Below, in pieces: positions 1-21,884 of a stretch of DNA of 64,000 nt; position 1 is the stretch's first letter; every line of letters begins with the position of its first letter. The DNA is from Diphasiastrum complanatum. Taxonomy: Eukaryota; Streptophyta; Lycopodiopsida; Lycopodiales; Lycopodiaceae. Location of the stretch: positions 17,650 through 81,649 of the forward strand of contig MU832222.1 in the NCBI GenBank assembly GCA_029204225.1, written 5' to 3'. The notes beneath the pieces were generated by a model. The model was not told the DNA's origin and made no database searches. It saw only the letters and a program-made list of their open reading frames with translations. The translations under genes and the position numbers were made by a program.

Positions 1-1639
1 AGTACGGCATGAAAAACTGGGCAATGCAGCAGTTATTTGGGAAAGCTCAAAGCAAAAGTCAGTGGCACTCATCCGCTGAAGCAGAGTGATGGGACTATGC
101 TTAGGGAGCCAGAGAGTGCCTATGGATCGACAATTTCTGTATGGAATTAGGGATATGCATTGAAAACATGTGCATATAATTCGTCTGTGTTGATTCTTTT
201 TGCTGTCACTCGTTTACTAGCTTCATAGTTGTGGTTGCATATTGTTTTTTTTACATGTGCTTAGTGCCAGTATAATCTGCCACGAGTGAACCTTTCACTA
301 TTCGCTGCCAATGTACTCGCTGGAAAGGCTACTGATTTACTAGCTTTACTGTTAATTTCGGTTGGCTTCTAGTTGAGGATTGGCTAGTCTTGTGGGTTGT
401 CCATTCTTCCCTCAACTAATATATTCTTGAGTGGAGGAGTCCTTTTGCTGCTCTCAGGCGGATCACTGCCTCTGAGTTACTTCTCCATTGGGCTACAAGT
501 TTCCGGGGCTTTGCTTCAAGGTTGTTGTAAGGACATGACAATCTTAAAAATCATTAATCATGCTATGAAAAAACTAGATCAGGCTGCAGGTTTGAAGACT
601 GATTTTGGAGAATTGTGAGTTGATGATCGATTTACACGTGGCAACAACACACACTAGGAAAATAATTTTTATGAAGCTCCTACTTGAACTCTTGTACAAG
701 AATTGTCAGTTTCTTATAGATGAATGATACTAGTGTCTTACAAATGAATTTTTATAGAATCCAAATGAATGATATCAGTGTCTTACAAATGAATGATAGG
801 GATTAAATGTAAAGGGCTTTAATCTGACACCCATATTGGCCACAAAAAATATTAGAAATCAAAAGAATTTCGTTCCGAGAAATCCTAATGGGGCTTGCAA
901 GTATGGTTTGTGTTGAGGTTGGTCCAACGTTGCATCTTGCAAACGTTGAAAGAATACATGTTGGTATTCAACATTTTTGCCACATGTTTTGAGCAATCTA
1001 GAGAAGCATTGGTAGGGCTGAAACATTTCCTTAAAGGCAACGGTTATTGATTTTCAAGAATGCTTATTGCTTCCACACTACAACAAACTTCAAAGAACAG
1101 CGTAATTTCAACTCTTCATTTCAAAGCAATGGGGCTTGGGGTGCCATGAATGAGTATGTTGATCTATCACATCCTTCATGAATTTCCCACACTACCACCT
1201 TCCAAAAACTAGTTGATTTGGCAGCAGTGGCATGTATAAGTCTTCACGTAGAAAGAAAAGACAAGGTAGAAAGCTCAGAACGGGACATAATATATGTTTG
1301 GGCTTTTCGACTCTTCATCAATGGGCTGATTCAACCCTCTTTCATCAATCATTTTCATCTTTGGAAGGCTATTGTAGAGAGAGGGATGAACCTTCATTAG
1401 ACATTGAGCCTAGTCAATCATATTAGATTTCCTAAAAAATCTCTGTAAAACTATGTAATACATGATTTTGGTTGTTTTGGTAATATCACTCCAAATTAGC
1501 TTCTTGGCCAAATACACGAACTAAAGTATACATTTTTTATACATGTCGAAAAGAGCTAATTAGGTTACAGTTCAGAGGATACCAATACTAGAAAGTAGAA
1601 ACTTAAAATGTGATTTTGGTGATTTTGTCCGATATGGTA
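1..1639. other. AT-rich flank, no supported gene
   Basis: No gene is supported here. The first bases (3-89, plus strand) read as 28 codons ending in a stop and could be the tail of an upstream exon, but nothing confirms it. Short open frames at 397-618 and 1218-1426 have no recognisable domain. The sequence is AT-rich and ends where similarity to intron 7 of the sialidase gene begins. Confidence 0.4.
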
Positions 1640-2210
1640 TATTGCAAGCTTAACGAGTTTTTATCTAGCTATCAATTCTCATTGCTCAAAGTCTTGAATA
1701 ATGTGTGCGTTTTCATAATTGCTTTTGTTGTTGAACTGGCTAAGTTTTCATTGTAGTTGTCTTTCAATATTTTCTTTGTAGGTTTTGATGGAGTAAAGCT
1801 GTCAGATGGGCGTTTGCTTATTGTTTACAATCCTATTTCAAGTAGTAGTACTTCAAGGGGTGTGCTAAAAGTTGCAATATCAGAGGATGAAGGTGATTCT
1901 TGGAAGGATGTGCTGACTTTGGAAGATCATGAAGAGGGTGAATTCTCCTATTCAGCTGTTATTGAAGACTCAAATGGCCTCGTTCACACTACTTACACGT
2001 ACAACAGGCTTCAAATCAAGGTGTGCTTGATAATTTGACAATTTAAGTGTATATTGTTTTTTCTTTTGCATCTCTAAGTATATGATTGAATTAACGAAGG
2101 GGAAAATATTAGTTCAAAGAACATAAATACCTGCACCTGATATGCATTCAGCATGTAGGAGATGAGGCCTACTGTCATAGTCATAGTTAGGTATATGCTT
2201 TACATTGAAG
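1640..2210 (+). pseudogene. Partial inverted copy of sialidase/BNR gene 3' end
   Basis: Positions 1782-2020 encode 79 residues nearly identical to exon 8 of the gene at 14069-21884, including an exact Asp box (SEDEGDSW). The exon is bounded by an acceptor AG (1780-1781) and a donor GT (2021). Upstream intron sequence (1640-1781) and downstream sequence (to about 2210) also match the paralogue. This is therefore a genomic duplication, not a retrocopy. No earlier sialidase exon was found in the 1.6 kb available upstream, so it is either a fragment or the 3' end of a gene running off the window. A possible last exon is 2152-2190 (acceptor at 2150-2151, 12 codons then TAG). Its peptide is unlike the usual family C-terminus. 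Confidence 0.75.
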
Positions 2211-3986
2211 CATTTGATACAAAATTAAAGACTTGATCTATCGGAAAATAACCATAAAATGCAGGGAAAGTTTTGTAAGATTATATTCGTAGCTATTGGC
2301 CTTAGAAAATGGGACAAATTCTTTGATTCGTAAAAGTTATGAGGTTTGTGGTTCAAAATCGTTGTAGAGTATCTTTACCAAAGTCTTAAGCAGTGCAGTA
2401 GCATGTCATTTTTGTAATTTTGTAACTAACATCCTGATGTCACAACGATCAAATCTTTGAACAAAGATCCTAGTTATAGTGATCCAAAGTTTGTGATCGA
2501 GGAGCCTAGAGGCAGCTGGGGGACAAGCACAAAACAATGGAGAATGGAAAAAACTAGTTTGGGGAATTGTCGCCCAAGTTTGGATTTTTGCAACATGATA
2601 GAGAAACAATATCGATAGGACTGAAGATTGACGGACAAGTGAAGGGTCATTAGGATAGTCGAATGCAGACAGAGGTGGGCTGAAGATTGGATCAGGGAAG
2701 ATTTGCATGAAGTTGAAGGATTAGCAGTCGAGTTGATTAAGGTCAGAGTGATCCATTTGCCTGCAAACCTGTGGGTGTAGAGACATTCTCTTGTTCACCA
2801 TCAACGATTTCTGGGAGTCCGTCACCAGAGTTACAAGCTGAGCTGCATGTGTATCAATTATTGGAAAACTGCTGCTTAGTACTCTAAATTTGAAGAGTTT
2901 TTACAGCGTTTCTGTAAAGCGAGCTCCCTGAGCGATTTTCTGCAGGCACTCAAGAAAAAGAATGATCGTTGCTAAACAAAACTGGTTTTGAAGAGTTGTC
3001 GCAGCGTTGCTGTGAAGCAACTTCACTCAGCGATTTTCTACAGGAGACACTCGTTGGAGCCCTTCATCAATCTGTGAAAAGGAGTGCCAGTGATCTACCA
3101 CTTTCAAGATCTCGTGGAAAGGAAAGCCCACAGTTTGCGGCTAAACAGAAGCTTTTGGCAGCCACAATTGCATTCTTCCTAGCTGATCCACAACGATTTT
3201 GCAGCCCCATATTTTGCCATACATAATGGCAGATTTTCCAACAGAAGGGGGAGGGGCGGGCTGATCTCCTTGTTGAAACATCCTCATAATCGGAGCAAAG
3301 GAAGCATAGTTGGCAGTGAATTGGTGTGGTCAGCCAACGATCCATCAAAAGGACGTCATTTAGCGAAATTTGGAAGAAACCGTTTTAGCAAGAGAGCCAG
3401 CTTGGAATCTTCAAAGGGGGTCATCTCCATTCAATGATTTTAGGGTTTTGCCTGCCCATCACTCCACCTTTGTCTGTCGTGCATTGCTCCACCTTCGCCA
3501 CCCTAAAATCTTTTTTCTTATTGATCTGAACTTGCCATCATGACATCTTCACAAAAAAGATTATGATCTTTTTATGAGGCAGAATCACCGATCCACAACA
3601 ATGGATCCCAATCTCAGCCACAACTATCCCACTCTCACCCACAATTATCCCAATCTCAGCCTATTCCAATCCTACAATTGATACTAACTGCTGTTCATGT
3701 TGTTATGCTTGATACTCGTAAAAAGCGCCTTGAAGACAAACTAGTGCAAATTGACTCTCGTCCTTCCACCTCCGTTGACAACTACCAATTTCAAGCATAG
3801 ATTAGTGCACTGCAATCTGAATTATTGCAATATTAAGATGGAAGGGACAACTTGGGATGATAAGCTCAGGAACGGTGTGGCACCTGAGATTACAAAAAGA
3901 TGAAAGTATATAAAATGATAATGCCAAAAGGCAGAAATCAGTCATGCCGGAAAACTTAATAAAACCTAAAATAGTAAATTAACTAC
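2211..3986. other. Non-coding stretch, no gene seen
   Basis: AT-rich sequence with many short frames on both strands (for example 2969-3226 plus, 2406-2708 minus). None has a recognisable domain or homologue inside the window. It contains a short direct duplication described separately. Confidence 0.4.
2888..3055 (+). repeat. Two-copy direct repeat, period about 98 bp
   Basis: The motif starting TTGAAGAGT and continuing through CAGCG, CTGT.AAGC, AGCGATTTTCT and CAGG occurs at about 2889-2955 and again at about 2987-3050. About 65 bp is shared with scattered substitutions. The second copy lies in a weak open frame (2969-3226). Confidence 0.5.
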
Positions 3987-4680
3987 TCAAAACCAAATGC
4001 TTGATGCCCGATTTAAATCACTAACTAGAATGGTGTCACCAATAGGTAATGCACGAAGCTTCAAAGCAGCCACTTTTGCAAATTGAGCTCGACGAAGAAT
4101 TGAAAGCGCCTGTGAACATTGCAATGCAATAGCAATATGTCGACGGTAGAAAGATACAATGACGGATGGTAACGTAATACTTTGACCTTGCCGTTTCACA
4201 AGGAGCTCTGCACATAATGACAAAAAATCATTAAATTTCTTATGAAGACATCCGTATGTTTCCAAGGCAAAGGGGATGAAATCTTTACCAAGTGCACGAT
4301 CATTATAATCTCACTCCTTCTCTTGAGCTGTGTGAGATGCAGCAGCCCCTTGTGTGGTGGAAGAACGACGAAGAAGGTCCCGACGAGAAGGATCAGCAAT
4401 AACAGCATCTCCCAGAGTGCGAATCCCTTCACGTGAGAGAACTAGGTCAACACGTCGTCGAGAAGAGTTTGAAGAAGGGCCGTCTGCTCTCGAACAACAT
4501 GAAATCCACTATCATGAGCAATAGCAACAATAACATCACAAATGGAATCATGTGACAATATACGATCTCCACCTAAGGGGCATAAGGGGCACCGCAAAAC
4601 ATGAGTATCCAAGGAATCCAACACATGCCCACACGAACACTTAGAGAGACCAAAGATACATAAATTTGTTTTACACATTT
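3987..4680 (-). pseudogene. LINE-type retrotransposon C-terminal domain, decayed
   Basis: About 230 codons of a retroelement C-terminus read on the minus strand. First comes a Cys/His cluster (CSCGHVLD, then HVLRCPLC), then an HDS...VVREQ block, then RRVDLVL and IADPSRRDL. It ends with FALETYG and a helical tail. This order resembles the Cys-His finger followed by a PD-(D/E)XK-like nuclease found at the end of some non-LTR retrotransposon proteins. The nuclease reading is inference. The frame is broken once near 4442 and by one TGA in the EKE.DYNDRA segment, consistent with CGA to TGA. The reverse transcriptase part is absent upstream on this strand. Confidence 0.55.
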
Positions 4681-4811
4681 ATGGCAAGTTGGGTGAACAT
4701 GTTTATGTAGAGGATGAATTCGCTCCTACACAACAAACACATGTTATGAAAGAGTGGGAAAATGTCAAACAATGGCAATCACAAGGTAAATGGACAGCAT
4801 TTGGGGCCGGA

Positions 4812-4960
4812 GGGGGAGGTCACCCTCAGAGGCCATTCTTGTTGGGTAGGGCCTTCGGTGGAGGGTGGTTCACCTCGGAGGCTGTTCTAGTGGGAAGGGT
4901 CTTAGGTAGAGGGCGGTAATCTGAGGCAGAAGGCCCTTCCCACGGCGAAACGGCCGAGAA
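4812..4960 (+). repeat. GC-rich imperfect tandem repeat, about 48 bp
   Basis: Three diverged units, each with the order GAGG, then GGTAGGG/GGAAGGG, then a GGT(G)GAGGG-like end, starting near 4812, 4859 and 4909. GC and CpG content is far above the surrounding AT-rich DNA. Small frames here reflect the repeat only. Confidence 0.5.
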
Positions 4961-5543
4961 GGTGGCTTTCCTCAGCGTGAAAACTTTTTTTACTTTTTGT
5001 TTTTTGTTGGAATTCTCTTTTTGTATGTATCTTCTGGGCGACAGGTGCACGTAAAAAAAGGTAAAAATTTTTAAATGCACCTTCCGGATGCCAGAAGGTG
5101 CTAGTAAAAAATTAAAAAAAAACAAAAAGAAAAGGAAGTGAGGCGCACAGATTCCACGTATGGAGGCGCATCCCTTTTCTTTGTAAAAAAGAAAAAACCG
5201 ATCTTACGTGGTGGTAAGGCAAAATGGTGGGATAATCTAGACACCAAATATGATGATGCAACCTATGGGACCAACAAGGGGCAAGATAACTTACGTTTTT
5301 TGTTTTAAAATTGTTATGGCTTCCCTTGGAATGAAGGATTTGGCATTGTTGAGGTGGTGACGAGTATTGACATTGTGTTATTTGCAAAGACATGGGACAA
5401 TGAGGGCTGTAAGTTACTATAGTATGTTGACTATTCTCTTCATTCAACATTGAACGTGAAGGGGGACTATATTCGAGGTTATGGAGGAGTTGCATGTTAC
5501 CTATGCGATGCTATTCAACATCTAATTAAGTTTCGGATCCAAT

Positions 5544-5738
5544 ATGGACCACGATTGGGGTGGAAAAGAATGTTCCTCGTTACCCACTCTCTTTCATTTA
5601 TTTATTGATGAGCTTGAGGTTGTTATCGGTCATGGTGGCGGTTTGGGATGCAGCCTTCAGGATATGCTAATTGCCATATTGCTATTCGTTGATGATGTGG
5701 CTCTAGTCTCACCAACTAGGGAGGGCCCTTCTCCCCGA
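5544..5738 (+). pseudogene. LINE reverse transcriptase fragment
   Basis: The frame reads PTLFHLFIDELE, then LLFVDDVALVSPT. This is the pair of motifs flanking and containing the catalytic x-V/A-D-D box of non-LTR retrotransposon reverse transcriptases. About 60 codons survive with no clear sequence before or after. It lies in the opposite orientation to the LINE C-terminal remnant at 3987-4680, so they are not one continuous copy. Confidence 0.6.
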
Positions 5739-5794
5739 ACAAATTTTGGTCATTAGTGATCCATTCAAGGAATTTCTGTGTAGCAAAAATTAAA

Positions 5795-6711
5795 CCCTTT
5801 TCTTTATCAATCTTAGGTTACCTCCCTTTCGAATTTGAACAACTACAAAGGCCCTCTCGCCTTATTTAAGACTCTAGAAAGTAAACTATGGATCAACTTT
5901 TCATTATGAAATGTATCAACATTTTAAGATATTGTTGGAACAACTTTGAGATCAAGTCTGTTGAATGAATGGTGACACTGCAAAATCAAGTAGCCGTTGG
6001 GTTACATTACAATTAGTTGGATGCAAATTGTGAATTTAGTATGAAATTTGGCATTTTAGTTTTAGTGCGCTGCTAGTGTCACTTAGTATGCCACGTCATA
6101 GGATCGAGTGATTTCTGTAATCAAATGCATTTCAAGCTATTGACCTAAAGTGGTGTTGGGAGAGTTGTCATGGTGATATTGTGAACAGTGCAAAAAGCTA
6201 CCTCAACTTGATTCTCTTAACAAAAACTTGTGATTGATACAAGAAGAACTAGTTTGCTAAAATAGTTAACATTCAAATTTAAGTAGCATGTGACTAGAAG
6301 GGTCCAATGCTTTTGTAAGGGGGTTGATCATAGTTCAATTTTGCTAGCTTTTTGAATTTGTCGTTGGACATTGGAAAATATTTGTTGGATGTGTTCGTAA
6401 TGTACATGTGAGCTACAATACATTTATTTGAAAGGGTATGCATCTTAAAGTACACTTTTGTCAAAAGTTGGAGTGCAATTATATAATATGTTGCCTTGAC
6501 ATGAAGCTTTTATAAGGACCATGCATGGCAAAGTGTGACTTGACATTCAATTATACAAATTACTACAATTTCTTTTTATCATGACACTATACCATCTTCC
6601 GTGTATATGGTTCCCAACATGACATGGTTTTGGAAATTGATTAGATTGCTGAACTCTTCAAATTTATGAACTTCATATTTCTAATGATCTAGCAAAATGT
6701 TACCATTCCGG
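5795..6711 (+). repeat. Inverted segmental duplication, left arm block 2
   Basis: Matches the reverse complement of 11408-12175 in collinear patches: TAAACTATGGATCAACTTT near 5885, GCTAGCTTTTTGAA near 6344, AGTTGGAGTGCA near 6466, and AATGTTACCATTCC at its end. Several indels separate the two. There is no coding evidence. With the sialidase exon copy it marks one old inverted duplication. Confidence 0.65.
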
Positions 6712-9700
6712 TTTAATTTTGAGAAATGCTTACATGAGACTATGTTCTAGTCTCAAAAACTCATTTTGGCCAAAATGGGTATTGTACTTTATGTAAAGTA
6801 CATGTCAGAATGTATCGGTCAAAACAAGTTATAAAATCTAGAAAAAATAAGTTATGAAAAATTCTGCAAGCAATTTTGGTTTTTTTGGAAACCCTTTCAA
6901 AAATCCAAAAAATGCTTCTTGAGCTAGAATATCACAACTAAAGGTGAATTTTGAAATCATAGTAGGGACTGCAAGTAAAAATGATTAGCAGTGGTTTTAA
7001 CCCTAAACATGTGCTCCCAACGACATCTTTTAAACCCTCTATATTCATCCATAGATAGAGTGATGTACATTTGAAGCAGATTTTTAGCTGGGATCATAAC
7101 TAGGGACGATTGTCTATCACTGTAGCTAGAAACATTCAACAAAAACAATCACCTAAATATGATCACCAATCTTATGAACCCTAAAAATATACCCCACCTG
7201 CTTGACCTTGAAAATTTGATTTAAAAAAAAAGAATCAATTTCTATTTCTTTTCTTTTTAAGGTGCATTCTGGAATGGAACATGTTTTGGAACAACTTTCT
7301 GGAACGTGTTTTGTTCTGGAATGGAGCACTATGGTTCTCCTTCATCCTATGGCGATATTTTGCTAATGACAATTTTATTGCAGGTTTGTTCAAATTTTTA
7401 TCTCTTTAGGATTACATGTCATTGTGCTCAACCTGGTTTGAAAGTTTTGCTATTTTGCAATTCTAAAAGTAAGAGACTCCAATTAGTTGTCTAAAGTAGG
7501 GATGTTAACCATAGTGACAAGTATGATTGCTATTTTGCAGCACGTGGTACTTGACCCAGGGAGCATCAGTTGAAAGATCATGATGTCCTTGGCTTGGAGC
7601 TATCCCAATGGGGCATTATCAAACTTGGATAATAAGTTTTGGTAGTGTTTTGATGTCATTCCATTCATGCATAAGATGTCATCAAAACAGTGCAAATTAA
7701 AGCTCCATATTGGGCTTTCAGCCAAACAAAAATAGTCCAAGTTAAGCATACACAAACCGATGTTGGATACAATATCGATCATATCCTTCATAAAAGCTTG
7801 TATAGGGATATTTGTTACTTGGACTGTACTACAACACATTGTTTTACCTTTTGAGTATTAAAAAATCATTGTATATTGATATCAAGATACACCAACAGGT
7901 TGGTTATTGGTGATCCTAGCTATTTACAAATCCTAATCAATCACTCTATAAGGGTTATTGTACAACATAAAACCTGGAGTACTACAAGCTTTTTATGTTT
8001 ACTAGCTTGGTGGTGATGTGACTCTACTAGTTAGTAACTTGGATCTTCTTTATTGAGAAATCTAGGGGTTGTGCTCCCTTCCTAGATGTCAAACATCTTT
8101 GTGTGATGAAGTGTAGACTGACAATGGTAAAGGTTCAAGTAGAAGAAGCTTTACCAGAATTGGAGTTCTAATTATGGCTATCAAAGTAAATAACTTTAGT
8201 GATGGATAACATAATCCTTGCCCTTGTTGTGCAACTTGTATAAATGCTGGTGAACATAAGGAAATGAAAAGCATTTCAATGTATGGAGATGTATTTTTTT
8301 TTGGTTACATCTAGATTCAACAAAGGTCTTGCATACATTACATGTTTAATAGTCTAGTCATTAGACTAGAATCCCAATTGGCTTGAAATCCCATTATGTG
8401 ATTGTGAAAATGGAAAATTGTGTGTCTGCTAAACTTGTGCATGCTAGACATTATCATTTCATAGTTTGTAATTACTCTTGCTTCAGTGTCATATGTTCTA
8501 AATATTGTTGCATTTTGTCTTCATCAGTAAGGCATGATTTTCTTGTCTAGGTGTAAGCATGGAGCTCAATATTTATCACATGGCAAGGTTTTGAATCAAT
8601 GGCTATTTCATAATGCACATACATTGTCGCTTCTCGTCATACTTTGAAGAATGAGGCTTTGAAAAATGTTTCTATAGTGGTGATTAGTTTATGTTCTCTG
8701 AAAGGCATTTGATGAGCTTGAAACATTCAAAATAGTTATTGCTCAATCTAAACACCTAACTTCATGGTGACAAAAATCAAACTTATGCAAGCACATTGTT
8801 ACAAAGTGACCTTCAAGGGGTAAGGACCTAAGTTGTGTTTATGTCCACAAGACCTCATTTACTTGGAGATAGATAGTTAAGAATGACCTTGTTTAGGTAG
8901 CTTGGGAACATGGGATGGTCAAGGCTAAAATGGAGGTCTATGATGCTATATACACCAAGGTTACTATGGTGTATCACACAAAGCTTGTATTACAAATTGA
9001 ATGATCCAAAATGATAAATGAGCCAAATGACTTTGTGTGTGTCCATTCACATTGATTCCATGTGTCCCAAGTTCTTTCACATATAGGAAGGATTGGAATG
9101 CAAGCTCTTAGGCCTATTTTTTCATTGGATATACCAAGTGTAGTGCAAGTACATTCAAATTATACTAAATGAACCACCATGTGTTGTACACTTCAATTAT
9201 AATAAAGATGTGACTTACTACAAAGTGAAATAATATGTGAACTGTTGAAGTGGGACATAGTTAACAATGTTTGCAAAGTCATGATGTTAATGGGGATTTG
9301 AGAAGAAACGTCACTTAGTTGTCAACTTCTACAAAATCATGATGTTGATATGACTTCAAAGATATTATCTCCAATGCACAAGACATGACTCCTAATTGAC
9401 AACTTTTGCGAAGTCATGATGTCGATATGGATGAGAGGATCATATCTGTAGCACACAAATTGTTTTGTTAACTTAAAAGGAAGATAGGAGATGGAGTCAA
9501 TAATGAGCTATTGGATTAGAATTCTTTTCATGCCTTGGCATTGGCGAAAGGCAACTGTACTACAATTGGGAATTCAAAGGTCGAGGAAGGAATGGTTTTG
9601 GAGAATATTATGTCTAATTCTTACAAACTCTCATGAACTTGCCATCTTAGAATGTTAGGAGCCCCAACAACTTCATCTTGGAGTTACTTTGCAACGTGGA

Positions 9701-9990
9701 AAACAAAGATGCTATTATCATTGTTGCACTACAATAAACCATCTTCAAGGTTTTCAGCTCAAGGTTTTCAGCAACACCCAACTTATCATTTGTTGGAACC
9801 AGCCCATAACTAATTTAGCACCTCTAAAGAATTCCACCCAAGGAGATTAATTCCCAAGGGGATTAATTCTTTTTGTATCAAAAATCATTTGTACATTCTA
9901 TTGAACAATACGCCCAGCGAGTGGATGCATCATAGCAACGTGCACTTTATCTATCAATGTGACCATAGTTTAATATGCTCCCAATGGTTG
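6712..9990. other. Long AT-rich stretch, no gene seen
   Basis: Only short unsupported frames. It probably contains the centre of the inverted duplication, but I could not follow mirrored sequence further inward by eye. No LTR boundary, poly(A) tail or splice-consistent exon set was found. Confidence 0.4.
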
Positions 9991-9991
9991 G

Positions 9992-10015
9992 TGAGTGTGT
10001 GTGTGTGTGTGTGTA

Positions 10016-10092
<77 letters not shown>
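9992..10092 (+). repeat. (GT)n-(GA)n compound microsatellite
   Basis: A short GT/TG run (9992-10018) passes directly into a perfect (GA) run (10019-10092), then GACC repeats for a few bases. Confidence 0.97.
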
Positions 10093-10097
<5 letters not shown>

Positions 10098-11407
10098 CGA
10101 CCTAGCTTCTTGCAATTTTGAGAAAACAAAACTAATGGTCATAAAAATTTTGAGGGCAAGGACAATGGGAGACATTTCTCACAATTTCAATCACTTCCAC
10201 TTAGACTGGTGCCCATAGTTATTGGTAATCACTTAAAGGGTGGAAAATAATCTACATAGAAACTGCTAAATAAATGTACAATGCGATAGCCCACCATCTT
10301 TGGAGGCTAGTTCTTCTCAAAATAATTGTGTTTTTGCTAATGGTTAATTTACTTCTATGTTATATCCATGTGAATTATAGGATTATGCTTTTGAGTGAAT
10401 TTTTAATAGCCAAGTCAAGGTTCTGCTACATTGTTCCTTAAGAGAAAGCACCTTTCCAATGAAACACTATAATTGAATTTCTACGTTGGGTTTAAAGAAA
10501 TAGAAGAAAAAGTTTTGTGGAACAAAATCTCCTTCAATCTAGGCACTAATCAACAAGAATATATACATTGTTTGAGTATGATGTTTGAGTATGAAACATC
10601 ATAAGAACTTAATTTGAGATAGTCGCCAAGGACATGGAACTCATGGTTTTTGAACATAGGGATTAATATGTTTGTGAATTCTTGTCTTTTGCTCTTGAAA
10701 TCATGGAAGAATTTTTGTGAGGCTGCTTATGTAGTTTTTAATTGAAGAGTTTGCTTCAAGACAATGCCACTTTCAAAACATTTGCATGATGAATAGAAGA
10801 TTCTTCTACAGATTGTAGTTCTCAAAACTAAATTAATATAATTATAATGGAAATTGCACTATATCTGCTATTGCCCTTGGAGTTTGACTTTAATCTGTTA
10901 GACTAAAGCATATTTTGTTTTCTTTAGATTTTTTGAATATTGTTAAATATATGTCCACTTATCATGTCGACTTCTATTTTTGGCATCGTTTGTTTAGCAC
11001 AATTATCTTAAGAGGCTTTGTTCTTCTACCTCTTGGCTTATGTTTTCTTGTTGTAGGTGATGTATCAAATTGTTTGTGCTGTAGATATAATAGCGTAGAC
11101 ATCAAATCAATAAAGTGTTTGTAAGGATATTAATCAAGGCTATCAAAATGATTTTCTCGTTTATCTTCGTAGCTTTTGCTATTGTTTACTACCACATCCA
11201 AAGGGCTTTCATGCAATTTACTTGAATATCACTAGAAAACATTTTTAACACCAATGAACAACCTGATATCCATATTGTGAGGCCTTAACTATGCTACTTT
11301 TTGAAGATTGATGCAACTTCTTAAGCCTCTAGTTACCATAGATGTCAAATATATAATTACTTTTTATAATATAATAGTTGAAAAGATTAAAGGTAAAATG
11401 GTCATGA
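10093..11407. other. AT-rich stretch, no gene seen
   Basis: No supported frame, RNA gene or repeat boundary. The 69-codon frame at 10915-11124 has no recognisable features. Confidence 0.4.
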
Positions 11408-12175
11408 TGGAATGGTAACATTTCATTAGATAAATAAACATGAAGTCCAAAGAGTTCAACAGTTGGATCAACTTTTAAAACCATTTCATTTTGAGAAGCA
11501 TGGATTTGACACTACAGACAAAATAGTCATTGAGCATCACCAACTATACTACTCTTTTTTTTTTTTCTTTGGTAATAAAAAGGGATTGCAATAGTCTAGC
11601 AGTTCCATTATGTATAATAAAATGTCAAGTCACACTCTGCCATGCATGGATCTTTTAAAATCTGCTTGTTAAAATAATATACTTATAAAAATGCACTCCA
11701 ACTTTGACACAATGTACCTTTAGATACATACCCTTTTAGATAAATGTGATATAGCTCACATATATATATTTGAAACTCAGCTTCCAATGGCGAATGACAA
11801 AGTTAAAAAGCTAGCAGAATTGGACTATGCTCAACCCCTTTCAATACATGTCTAACACTTCTCGATGACCCTCCTAACATGAAATGCATTTGATTACAAC
11901 AATTTCTTGATCTTGTATAATGCAGCGTACTACGTGAGCTAGCATTGTGCTAAAACATCAAACCCAACAATTATTTGATTTTTCAATGCCACCCTTCATC
12001 CAACAGAATTTATCTCAAACTTGTTCTAGCTAAATCTTGAAGTACTGATATAATAATAATTTCACAATATAAAGTTGATCCATAGTTTACTCTCTGTAGT
12101 GTTAAATAGGACTAGAGGGCCTACACAGTTGTTTGAAATCAAAAGGAAGATAAGCTTAGATTAATAAAGAAAAAG
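11408..12175 (-). repeat. Inverted segmental duplication, right arm block 2
   Basis: Mirror of 5795-6711 on the opposite strand, in the same block order. It lies 3' of the sialidase gene, matching the position of its partner relative to the sialidase fragment at 1640-2210. The gap to the sialidase block is about 1.8 kb here and 3.6 kb in the left arm, where LINE debris is inserted. Confidence 0.65.
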
Positions 12176-12255
12176 AGCACTAATCTTTGTTACACTTTTC
12201 GTATGCACATTCTTTTAAAGGATAGGTGATGACCAACAATCTCTCTCTCTTTCTA

Positions 12256-13715
<1,460 letters not shown>

Positions 13716-13952
13716 TATTTTTGTGTTTTGGTGACAAATTGGTGTACAAGGCTAAAAAAATACATATCAAATGATATGTATCTGTCGATGAAAGTGCACT
13801 ACATCTTTGGTTACAAAATAAAATGAGAGAACATAAACAGTGAATGTAAATCAATTTTGCAATGCTATCACACCTATAACAAAAGAGCAAGATAGATATG
13901 CCTAATTCGTCATTGATCTCTTAGTATCTTAAAACTTTAAAATTATCTTTGC

Positions 13953-14003
13953 TCATCTACTCAAGTGCCACACAGATACATAACTATGACTATGACAATA
14001 GGC
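13953..14003 (-). other. Possible terminal exon of sialidase gene
   Basis: Exon 8 ends in phase 0 at a donor (GT at 14067-14068), so a short last exon must follow. A pyrimidine-rich tract and AAAAG acceptor precede 14003, and the frame runs 16 codons to TGA at 13953-13955. The block is conserved in the inverted copy (2166-2190). Its peptide does not look like the family's usual ending, so a more distant exon is equally possible. Confidence 0.2.
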
Positions 14004-14068
14004 CTTTTAGTATATGATGAAAGAAAAATGAAATACACATTCTTTTACTATCAAAATATAAATCACAC

Positions 14069-21884
<7,816 letters not shown>

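Noticed and set aside
397-618. 73-codon frame near the left edge
   Set aside because: No domain, no splice-consistent partner, and AT-rich surroundings.
4689-5125. Frames over the GC-rich repeat
   Set aside because: Periodic composition explains the open reading; glycine- and proline-rich translations only.
9000-9100. Possible perfect palindrome centre
   Set aside because: The two duplication arms point here, but no mirrored sequence was visible at the centre, so no hairpin is claimed.
9947-10175. Open frames of Ser-Leu or Arg-Glu repeats over GA arrays (also at 12226-12561, 13507-13890 and 15051-15574)
   Set aside because: They are translations of dinucleotide repeats, with no coding support beyond the sialidase exon that happens to adjoin one of them.
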